Source: Methylobacterium iners (lineage in GTDB: Bacteria > Pseudomonadota > Alphaproteobacteria > Rhizobiales > Beijerinckiaceae). Taken from it: 49,033 bases of DNA. Of the stretch, positions 42,925 to 49,033 are shown piece by piece. The notes below the pieces were generated by a model. The model saw only the letters and a program-made list of their open reading frames with translations. It was not told the DNA's origin and made no database searches. The stretch lies in contig NZ_BPQP01000057.1 of NCBI RefSeq assembly GCF_022179305.1, positions 1 through 49,033 of the forward strand, written 5' to 3'. Made by a program: the position numbers and the translations under genes. Numbering within the stretch: the stretch's first letter is position 1; every line of letters starts with the position of its first letter.

Positions 42925-43239
42925 ATGTGGCAAGCGGAGCCGTTCGGCTCGGCATTGCCTCAGGACCAAGCAATGGAACTCACGGGACGGTTCTGGTTCA
43001 AGCGGACCTTCGGCGGCAAACTCATTCTGCTGGTCGAAGAGAAGCGGCCTCGTCGTCGCCTGTTCTCGAAGGCCGAGCCTGCGTTCAAGCTCCGCTGGCG
43101 CGAAGCCAGGTTGCTCGACTTTGCCGATCCCGCGTTGAGCCAGCTAGTGGACCTCGGACGCCTCCAGCGGCACGCGTCTGGTGGATCTAGGTTCTCTGGG
43201 CCGCGCCTCGTGCCGGTCGCTGCCACCGCATCGGCCTGA
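42925..43239 (+). CDS. Small conserved hypothetical protein
   Basis: The product is 104 residues from the ATG at 42925 (GAAGGTGG upstream). ELTGRFWFKRTFGGKLILLV, then KLRWREARLLDFADPAL, is a recurring pattern in Methylobacterium proteins. A shorter start at 42973 is possible. The function is unknown. Confidence 0.6.
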   Translation: MWQAEPFGSALPQDQAMELTGRFWFKRTFGGKLILLVEEKRPRRRLFSKAEPAFKLRWREARLLDFADPALSQLVDLGRLQRHASGGSRFSGPRLVPVAATASA

Positions 43240-43265
43240 TACTTCGCAGGAAGAAACGGAGGCGT

Positions 43266-43409
43266 TCACGCCAGCGTCCGTTTGGTCACGTAGACGATAC
43301 GGCTATGGCCTGCCTCCGCATCGGGGTTGCGCAGCTCGCGCATCCCAGGAGCCCGGCCCGTGGTCAGGAAGACCAGCAAAGTTACAGCCAGGATCAGCTT
43401 CGACGCCAT
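43266..43409 (-). CDS. 47-residue secreted peptide
   Basis: A good AAGGGTAAGGG site precedes the ATG at 43409. A signal peptide (about 1-19, SKLILAVTLLVFLTTGRA) is followed by a mature part of about 27 polar residues. No family is known. Short exported peptides are common in this window (37521, 40538, 36147). Confidence 0.5.
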   Translation of the reverse strand: MASKLILAVTLLVFLTTGRAPGMRELRNPDAEAGHSRIVYVTKRTLA

Positions 43410-43517
43410 CGCCCTTACCCTTCGTCCTCGAAGACGGCGGTCTAGGCTTGAGCCCCTTGAAGCGAGTTGCGGCAGCGCACATCCATGGGTCTGGGCTGAG
43501 GCCGACCAGCGACATGG

Positions 43518-43533
43518 CTAACGAGAGGTTAAC
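43518..43533 (-). promoter_or_regulatory. Candidate CtrA box (one mismatch)
   Basis: CTAA-N7-TTAAC lies 109 bp upstream of the small secreted gene at 43409, and overlaps the end of the PAP2 gene. One mismatch to the consensus. Confidence 0.3.
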
Positions 43534-44539
43534 GGCGCGCCCGACTGGCGGCGCGGTATGGTCCTCCGAACCAACGGCGTGAGACCATCAGCGAACCGAA
43601 GGCCAGGGCTGCTCCTGCGATCAGGTCAGGCAGGTAGTGGCCGCCCGCACCTATCGTGGCAACCGCCACCACGACGTTGAGCAGGAAGGTGGCTGGTCCG
43701 ATGAACGGAAGCGGGTAGAGCGCCCAGGCCGTGAGGATCGCAAGGCACATATGGAACGACGGAAACGTCACGAGGGCGCGGAGGTCGGTGACAGAGAGGG
43801 CTTCTAGCGTGCCACTCCGCAGCCGTTGGAGAGCCTCAAGGTGCCATAGCGCCCCGACCGTCTCCAGCTTGCCGGCGGGCCGTACGGCTGGCTCGTAGTA
43901 CGCGTAGGGCCCTTCAGCCGGCAGCAGGACTGAGGCGGCGATAGTGATGATGAGTGTTGCCGCGAACAACCGCACAAACCGCCAGAGGCGTCCAAGCCTG
44001 CCTGTCGCGCTGAGCACGATGACCACGAGCGCCACCTGAGGGCCGCTGGAATGGTACGCAAGGGCCAGCCACCACGACAGCGTGGGATGAGCCGCGAGGA
44101 AGCCCAGGTAGCCCTGCCAGTCAAAACCGAGCGCCGCCTCAACCTGGGCCAGCGTCGGATCGACCAGTGGGAGGGAGAGGCTCGCCGCGAGGTAGTGCAG
44201 GACGGCAATCGGCACCGTTAGGGCGACCAGACAAGCGCTAGAAAGAGCCATGGCTCTCAGCTTCGGCAAGGACTTGAGCCGGCCCAAAGCGACGGCGGCC
44301 AGAAGCAGTAGACCTACGGCTGCCGCGCATAGGCCAAAGCCCTTCGGTTCAACAGAGATGCGCAGCATCGCAACCCAAACGGCGTCGATGACGACGATGG
44401 CGCTGATGGCAACCCAGACCCAGACACCAGGCGCAGCAACAGCGGAGGAGTACCAGAGGAGCTTTGCGGTCCAGGTTTTCGGTGCGGATGGCCTCCTGAG
44501 GGCAGGCTGGTGGGCTGGGTCTAACGTTCCTGCCGTCAT
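43529..44539 (-). CDS. PAP2-family membrane phosphatase/transferase
   Basis: The product is 336 residues from the ATG at 44539 (a TTG at 44611 would add 24). It has multiple membrane helices and the PAP2 acid-phosphatase motifs FPSFHMCLAI and, further on, GGHYLPDLIAG with its His and Asp, the form of the Aur1/Ipt1-like branch. Lipid-phosphate or phosphoinositol substrates are typical. Confidence 0.85.
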   Translation of the reverse strand: MTAGTLDPAHQPALRRPSAPKTWTAKLLWYSSAVAAPGVWVWVAISAIVVIDAVWVAMLRISVEPKGFGLCAAAVGLLLLAAVALGRLKSLPKLRAMALSSACLVALTVPIAVLHYLAASLSLPLVDPTLAQVEAALGFDWQGYLGFLAAHPTLSWWLALAYHSSGPQVALVVIVLSATGRLGRLWRFVRLFAATLIITIAASVLLPAEGPYAYYEPAVRPAGKLETVGALWHLEALQRLRSGTLEALSVTDLRALVTFPSFHMCLAILTAWALYPLPFIGPATFLLNVVVAVATIGAGGHYLPDLIAGAALAFGSLMVSRRWFGGPYRAASRARR

Positions 44540-44715
44540 CTCAGAGGTCGTTCTCCGCTCAAGAGCGACCCCTGCAATCCTGGCCGCACGGAAAATACCC
44601 ACCGTAGCCAAGTTGGTTCGCGGATGAGCGGGCGATTTTTCCTAAGACGCGTTGAGTGGAGATCCGGCTTTGCGAGACACCTCTTGCCTTCGCGGCTGAT
44701 CTCTCGCTGCCTTTG

Positions 44716-44973
44716 TCAGGCAAGAGCGGCGAGCAGCGATAGGTCCTCCTGCCGGGCCTGAAGGCGGCGTGCGACGTAGTCGAGGCCGTCCGTTAGATCA
44801 TCATCTGCCTTCGCTAGCTCCGCCACGTACCAGCGGACATGCGCCACCAGCGCGTCCGCATCGCCGCGATCACCACAGGGTGTCGCCAGCACGAGGTCGG
44901 CCGCAGCATCCGCAACAACACTGATAGCCCACCAAGCGTCGAGGCCGATCACGTCCCGGCCTGGAGCCGCCAT
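44716..44973 (-). CDS. Small hypothetical protein
   Basis: The product is 85 residues, all-helical and acidic (AWWAISVVADAAADLVLAT, then DDDLTDGLDYVARRLQARQE). No family is recognised. No clear ribosome-binding site is seen; its protein-like pattern is the main support. Confidence 0.5.
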   Translation of the reverse strand: MAAPGRDVIGLDAWWAISVVADAAADLVLATPCGDRGDADALVAHVRWYVAELAKADDDLTDGLDYVARRLQARQEDLSLLAALA

Positions 44974-45183
44974 GAAAGCCCGCCAAGCCGCCCGATGTGC
45001 CTGAATGGCCGCCAGGATTAAGACAGGGGAGGTCGGTGGGTCGAAGGCTGCCGAGGGGTCACCTACGCGATAAACTGGAGCCGTTGCCCACTGACGAGCC
45101 CTGCACTGCGCCGTTCACGGGCGCCTCGCGAGACCGGATCGAAGTGGCTGGGCCTCGCCGCCGGCGAGAGCTGGGCATGGCGG

Positions 45184-45504
45184 TCAGCGCAGGACGATTC
45201 CGATGAAGACAAACAAGGCGGCGAGGCCCAGCCAGGCGCAGAGTGTGATCGAACGCCTGGCGAGGCGGAGGCGTTCTGCGGTGTCGTAGACCAGCCAGCT
45301 GAGCAGGAGAAGCAGGGAGCCGGCAACGATCCCGTTGCGTTGCAGCACGAGTCCCACGGCTGACAGGAAGGCCGTCACGCCAACCGTGGCGGTGACCTTT
45401 CCCCAGGCAGTCAGGGTCGCCTGACGCGCACGCAGGTCCACGAGGCTGAGGCAGCTAAGCGCTGCCGCAAGCGTGAGCAGAGCGAGGGCGCCAACGTTCC
45501 CCAT
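45184..45504 (-). CDS. Membrane protein of unknown function
   Basis: The product is 106 residues from the ATG at 45504 (45552 would add 16). It has four hydrophobic helices: ALALLTLAAALSCLSL, VTATVGVTAFLSAVGLVL, GIVAGSLLLLLSWLVY and ITLCAWLGLAALFVFIGIVL. No family is recognised. Confidence 0.55.
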   Translation of the reverse strand: MGNVGALALLTLAAALSCLSLVDLRARQATLTAWGKVTATVGVTAFLSAVGLVLQRNGIVAGSLLLLLSWLVYDTAERLRLARRSITLCAWLGLAALFVFIGIVLR

Positions 45505-45680
45505 GATTCCCTGGTCAAGCGTCTGGGCTGGCTGTGCCTCGCAGAACGGCATTCTGCCTACCCTCGTTGCAAAACCGGACGCAGGCTGTAAATGTGAACC
45601 TGGTATACCAAGAGAGCTAGCCTAGAAATTCAGCTGCGGCCTGCCGATCGGGTGTGCTGAGCACGTGAAGGACGGGTGAG

Positions 45681-46820
45681 ATGTCCAACATCGTCGACCC
45701 GAAACGCCACAACGGCATTACGTTTGGAACGCGAGCTTTCAGGCCGATCCTGGCCGGCGCAACGCTTCGCGAGCGGCTGATCGCGTGTCTGGGTGCGCTC
45801 ATCGGCATCGCGCTGACGGGGCTCGTCAGCGGCTGGATTGTGGGCGAGGGCCCACACATCCCGCTAATCGTCGCGCCGATGGGGGCGACGGCGGTGCTGC
45901 TGTTTGCCGTGCCTGCCAGTCCGCTTGCCCAGCCCTGGCCGATCATTGGCGGCAACACCATCTCGGCGCTCGTGGGTATGACGGCTGCCCATTTTATTTC
46001 AGACCCGGTCATCGCCATCGGGGTCGGCGTCTCGCTGGCCATCGCCGTTATGTCGTTCACCCGGTGCTTGCACCCGCCCGGTGGCGCAGCGGCGCTGACC
46101 GCGCTCATCGGCGGACCAGCCGTCACGGCATCCGGCTTTCTTTTTCCGTTCGTCCCGGTCTGCCTAAACTCCATCATTCTCGTCGGCCTCGGCATCGCTT
46201 TCCATCGGGTGTCGGGGCGCAAGTATCCGCATGTTCCTCCAGCGCCGCCGGCCAACGTCCACGGGACCGCCGACGTGCCCGCTCCCATCCGGGTCGGCTT
46301 CAGCGTCGGCGACGTCGATGCGGCCCTACAGTCCCTAAACGAAACCCTGGACATCGATCGAGCCGACCTTGATCGGCTGCTGCGCGAGGTGGAACATCAA
46401 GCGTTCGTGCGGACGCACGGGGAGCTGACATGCGGCTCGGTCATGTCGCAGGACGTCGTCGTCATCAGGCTACATGAGCCGGTGGCTCGGGCACGCGAGC
46501 TGCTGCTCAAGCACAACATCCGGACGTTACCCGTCTTGGATGAGGAGGGCCGGCTTGCAGGCACGCTGGGTCTGCGCGAGCTGACCCTTCGCGACGACCT
46601 GACTATCGCGCAGGTGATGTCCAAGGCTCATACGGTCGGGCAGGATGAACGGGTTCTTACCTTGGTTGCGCCGCTGACTGACGGCCGCACCCACGCCGTG
46701 GTGGTCACGAGCGAGGACCGAAGGGTTCTTGGGATCATCACTCAGACCGACCTTCTTGCGGTCCTGATGCGCCTTGTGCAGGCCAAGTCCCTGGAGCCGT
46801 CTACTTCGCAGGCATCGTGA
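45681..46820 (+). CDS. HPP-family membrane protein with CBS domains
   Basis: The product is 379 residues. Four membrane helices (about 36-150) contain the family's HPP motif, LHPPGGAAALTAL (130-142). A cytoplasmic part of about 230 residues carries two CBS domains (SVMSQDVVVIRLHEPV... and VMSKAHTVGQDERV...). HPP proteins import nitrite in cyanobacteria and chloroplasts; in proteobacteria the substrate is not known. The CBS pair probably senses adenine nucleotides. Confidence 0.9.
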   Translation: MSNIVDPKRHNGITFGTRAFRPILAGATLRERLIACLGALIGIALTGLVSGWIVGEGPHIPLIVAPMGATAVLLFAVPASPLAQPWPIIGGNTISALVGMTAAHFISDPVIAIGVGVSLAIAVMSFTRCLHPPGGAAALTALIGGPAVTASGFLFPFVPVCLNSIILVGLGIAFHRVSGRKYPHVPPAPPANVHGTADVPAPIRVGFSVGDVDAALQSLNETLDIDRADLDRLLREVEHQAFVRTHGELTCGSVMSQDVVVIRLHEPVARARELLLKHNIRTLPVLDEEGRLAGTLGLRELTLRDDLTIAQVMSKAHTVGQDERVLTLVAPLTDGRTHAVVVTSEDRRVLGIITQTDLLAVLMRLVQAKSLEPSTSQAS

Positions 46821-47058
46821 TCGAGCTCATGGCGTTCCGGTCGACTCGCTCCTGATCCGTCGGCAAGAGCGCGGAGTTTGCGTGACCACCACGGGCCAAC
46901 CCGACGGCAAGGCTCGGCATCCACCTCGTTCCCACGCCAGCCGCGCCGGTCATGCGAGGCACGGCACGTAGACGAGAGATCGACGCAGCACGTTATGTGA
47001 GCCTTTGGCCTGCTTGTTGCAGGGCCTCTTGCCTGCCTCGAACCGCGACGCCTGCGGG
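46821..47058. other. Intergenic region
   Basis: No gene is supported. Frames on both strands lack ribosome-binding sites and protein-like composition. Confidence 0.35.
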
Positions 47059-47166
47059 ATGGAGCCGATGCAAGACACGCCACTTCTCCTTCACATGCTG
47101 CATGTCGCTCTTATGCTGGCGAGCATGATGGTGACGTGGCAAGTCCATCGTCTTCGCAAGCCGTAG
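47059..47166 (+). CDS. Possible 35-residue membrane peptide
   Basis: A short Met-rich hydrophobic helix (LLLHMLHVALMLASMMVTW) with a basic end (HRLRKP). No ribosome-binding site is seen, so this is tentative. Confidence 0.3.
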   Translation: MEPMQDTPLLLHMLHVALMLASMMVTWQVHRLRKP

Positions 47167-47368
47167 CCTCAGGGCCAGCCCCGCCCTGGCCGAACTCGAA
47201 GGGCAGGTGTTATGGCGGCCGCAGGACGAGAAACCCTCCGCGCCCCAAACGGGGCGGGACAGGACACCCGCGCCCGAGTGACTAGGGTAAACGTCAGATC
47301 GTCACTCGAAACGGTTCATCGGCCTTCAACTTGGACCTGCACGTTCCAACTAGCCAGGAGGTGCAGCC

Positions 47369-47503
47369 ATGTTTCATCCGCGACTGATCAGCGTCAACGC
47401 TTACGCTGCCAAAGCCGAACGGCGGCGGGGAAAACCCTCGGCGGAGTTTCCCCAGCGCGTGTCAGCCAGTGCTCCTCCTAACCGCGGCGCTACGCGTCCT
47501 TAA
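47369..47503 (+). CDS. 44-residue basic protein with a strong ribosome-binding site
   Basis: AGGAGGT, a perfect Shine-Dalgarno sequence, lies seven bases before the ATG. The product is basic (AERRRGK) and Ser/Pro-rich, with no recognisable family. It ends 4 bp into the convergent gene at 47500. The signal is stronger than for most tiny frames in this window. Confidence 0.5.
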   Translation: MFHPRLISVNAYAAKAERRRGKPSAEFPQRVSASAPPNRGATRP

Positions 47504-48000
47504 GCCGGAATGCAGAGGGCCGTTGCTTCGGTGTTCGGCGGCGTCCGCGGCCGCGGCATCCTCGCTGCCGGGCACGGCGGTGGATCGTCATCATCGTTCC
47601 GCCGTCCGGCGCGCAGATATCCTCGCAAGTTCAGGAGCCGACGTGTCCGCCGCCGAGGCGAGGCTCGCGGAGGCGAGCATGAACTTGCTTTTAAGGAGAA
47701 GCCCCCGTCGAGTTCGGTGAGGGCGGTCAGGACGGCATCAACAGAGACCGGCTCGGCCCTACTGCCCGTGAGGCAACGAAGGCCGGGTGCGTTCTCAAGG
47801 GCGCAGGCATCCGATGCCCAGGACGCCAGGATCGCGCGCTTGTCCTGTCGGGATAGCTGAGGATGCGTCAGCACCTCCCCTGGGTGGCGAAACACGTCGC
47901 CGGGAGCGACAAGTGCCTGCCACGCCTCGAACGAGTCTGACTGAGCGGCGGCTGGGTTCATGGGGCCGGAACGTGAAAACGGTGTCTCCATCATCGACAC
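47500..48000 (-). CDS. Conserved alphaproteobacterial hypothetical protein
   Basis: The product is 166 residues from a GTG behind GGGAG. The helical domain HPGEVLTHPQLSRQDKRAIL, then ASWASDACALENAP and VDAVLTALTELD, matches a common family (VF..P..VL..P.LS...KRAILASWASD). The low-complexity C-terminus, with an Asp-rich DDDDPPPCP segment, is typical of it. The function is unknown. Confidence 0.7.
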   Translation of the reverse strand: MSMMETPFSRSGPMNPAAAQSDSFEAWQALVAPGDVFRHPGEVLTHPQLSRQDKRAILASWASDACALENAPGLRCLTGSRAEPVSVDAVLTALTELDGGFSLKASSCSPPRASPRRRTRRLLNLRGYLRAGRRNDDDDPPPCPAARMPRPRTPPNTEATALCIPA

Positions 48001-48103
48001 GGGTCACTCTCCCTGGAAGTACGAAACAGGATGCGGGAAAGCTTGGATCCTCGCGGGCGCTGAGGCGCGCGAGGATCACTGTCAGCGACCGGTCACGTAT
48101 CGC

Positions 48104-48586
48104 TCACGCGGCCTTGGCCTGACCCTCGATCTGAACCGGCGCGTTGTCCTGGCCGACCGCGGCCTGAGTGCCACCGATGACAATCCGACGAGGCTTCAAC
48201 GCCTCCGGCACTTCGCGCTTGAGATCGACAGTCAACAGGCCGTGCTCGAGGGCAGCGCCGGTGACCTTCACATGGTCGGCCAGGTTGAAGGTCTGGCGGA
48301 AGGTGCGCGTGGCAATGCCGCGATGGAGGTACTCACGCTCGCCGTCCCCACCCTTCTTCTGACCCGTGACCAGAAGCGTGGTGTCGTGCTGGGTGAGTTC
48401 AATCTCGTCCGGCGTGAAGCCTGCGACCGCCATGGTGATGCGGTACTCGTCCGTGGCCGCCTTCTCGATGTTGTAGGGCGGCCAGGTGGCGGAAGAATCT
48501 ATTTGCGCGGCCTGATCCAGAAGCGAGGCCAAGCGGTCGAAGCCCACCGTGGAGCGATAAAGAGGGGCAAAATCGAAAGTTCTCAT
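48104..48586 (-). CDS. Hsp20/alpha-crystallin small heat-shock protein
   Basis: The product is 160 residues from the ATG at 48586 (AGGAGG upstream). It has the alpha-crystallin domain (about 36-135): YNIEKAATDEYRITMAVAGF, DEIELTQ and the GLLTVDLKREVPEALKPRRI segment. The N-terminal arm MRTFDFAPLYRSTVGFDRLA is the class A rhizobial type. It is an ATP-independent holdase. The leader has ROSE-type features (see next entry). Confidence 0.95.
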   Translation of the reverse strand: MRTFDFAPLYRSTVGFDRLASLLDQAAQIDSSATWPPYNIEKAATDEYRITMAVAGFTPDEIELTQHDTTLLVTGQKKGGDGEREYLHRGIATRTFRQTFNLADHVKVTGAALEHGLLTVDLKREVPEALKPRRIVIGGTQAAVGQDNAPVQIEGQAKAA

Positions 48587-48690
48587 GACCACATCCTCCT
48601 AGGAGCAACGTGACGACGAGAGCTGCCGGACACCACGTCCGGGGCCCATGATGCGAGCCCAATTGGGCCTCGCCCGCGCGTAACGTCGAC
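48587..48690 (-). promoter_or_regulatory. ROSE-like RNA thermometer in the hsp20 leader
   Basis: The RNA UUGCUCCUAGGAGGAU (complement of 48593-48608) places the ROSE-type UUGCU against the Shine-Dalgarno sequence: C-G, U-A and C-G pairs plus a G opposite G, flanked by U-A and a U-U mismatch, the pattern described for ROSE. Two further hairpins lie upstream: CCGGAC/GTCCGG (48626-48642) and GCGAGCCC/GGGCCTCGC (48653-48673), as in multi-hairpin ROSE leaders. Regulation by temperature is inference. Confidence 0.7.
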
Positions 48691-48804
48691 AGCGGGCCTT
48701 GGTTCCTGCAAGGGTGCCGATTTCCGCGAGAACACGCGGCAGCCTGAAGAGTGCTGACCCTGCTGATCAATGGGATGTCAGTCTGGGAGAGCGAACTCTT
48801 CAGC

Positions 48805-48897
48805 CCTCCGTGGCGCTTCCGGCGCTGACATCCATAAGGACCTTGAGCTGGACCCCTACACGATCGCGGTTGCCCGTTCGATTCACCCTCGCGCAGC
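48805..48897 (+). repeat. Degraded copy of the 40475-40575 region
   Basis: TTCCGGCGC.GACATCCAT.A.GACCTT and the downstream TTCACCCTCGCGC match the leader and first codons of the gene at 40538, with many changes and no start codon. It is probably a remnant duplication; beyond 48897 no similarity is seen. Confidence 0.45.
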
Positions 48898-49033
48898 TGC
48901 ACGGCACACCTGCCAGAGCTTTCGATTGCTTAGGCGAAGCAGAGCTAAGTGGCGTCAGGCACCCCGAACGCAGCTCAAGGTGGCCCACGCCAATGGGCGG
49001 CTTCGCCGCCTTGGAACGCAAAAAGGCCCGGCG
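48898..49033. other. Window end, no gene
   Basis: GGCGGC/GCCGCC (48996-49010) is a short hairpin, and the final AAAAAGGCCCGGCG looks like the left half of a terminator continuing outside the window. No coding frame is supported. Confidence 0.35.

Noticed and set aside
48399-48902. Minus-strand frame through the hsp20 leader
   Set aside because: Overlaps the hsp20 gene in another frame and the structured leader; no family.

Overview
The window looks like chromosome or megaplasmid DNA of a methylotrophic alphaproteobacterium, most likely Methylobacterium or Methylorubrum. This is inferred from the high GC content, the many GTG starts, the mix of families (phasin, exported molybdenum hydroxylase with a cytochrome subunit, PilZ, DUF6894, DUF3768, Tad proteins, HPP-CBS, alpha-crystallin) and candidate TTAA-N7-TTAA boxes. 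No rRNA, tRNA, CRISPR array or complete insertion sequence was found.

Layout. 1-589: decayed intergenic DNA with a 173-bp MITE-like element. 590-9180: metabolic block with an OprP-type porin, a three-gene operon for a periplasmic molybdenum hydroxylase (tri-haem cytochrome, 2Fe-2S subunit, Mo subunit), an SDR oxidoreductase and a pyruvate-oxidase-like ThDP enzyme. 9181-10780: truncated PAS-kinase fragment, degenerate repeats and a secreted protein. 10780-17340: accessory region with a leader/terminator element, DUF3768, XRE and DUF6508 genes, a lipoprotein, an unrecognised 330-aa gene behind a perfect palindrome, and a recombinase-like gene lacking the catalytic serine. 17341-21544: chemoreceptor, PilZ protein, XRE regulator, RMF-like and DUF6894 genes. 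21786-25888: four orphan TadE/TadG-type genes, the last three visibly richer in AT. 25889-31353: many very small membrane, secreted or lipoprotein genes, with remnants of one small gene family. 31402-35952: HxlR/alcohol dehydrogenase pair, SRAP protein, a coupled zinc-ribbon/HD-hydrolase operon and a site-2 protease with CBS domains. 36147-44973: small secreted proteins, a second RMF-like gene, two tandem paralogues each carrying an apparent single-base frameshift, a phasin, a YdeI-like protein, a serine recombinase and a PAP2 phosphatase. 45184-49033: HPP-CBS transporter, small genes, and an hsp20 gene whose leader has the hallmarks of a ROSE RNA thermometer.

How it works together. The recognisable genes lean towards envelope function and stress adaptation: periplasmic oxidation feeding a cytochrome, second-messenger sensors (PilZ, HD hydrolase), ribosome-hibernation-like RMF homologues, PHB-granule phasin, small heat-shock protein, and several short exported proteins. 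The most noteworthy regulatory observations are the ROSE-like leader of hsp20, one exact and three near-exact CtrA-type boxes, an element shared upstream of two unrelated small genes, and a leader with an intrinsic-terminator hairpin before the gene at 11009. Family names are from recognition of the protein sequences; no database was searched.
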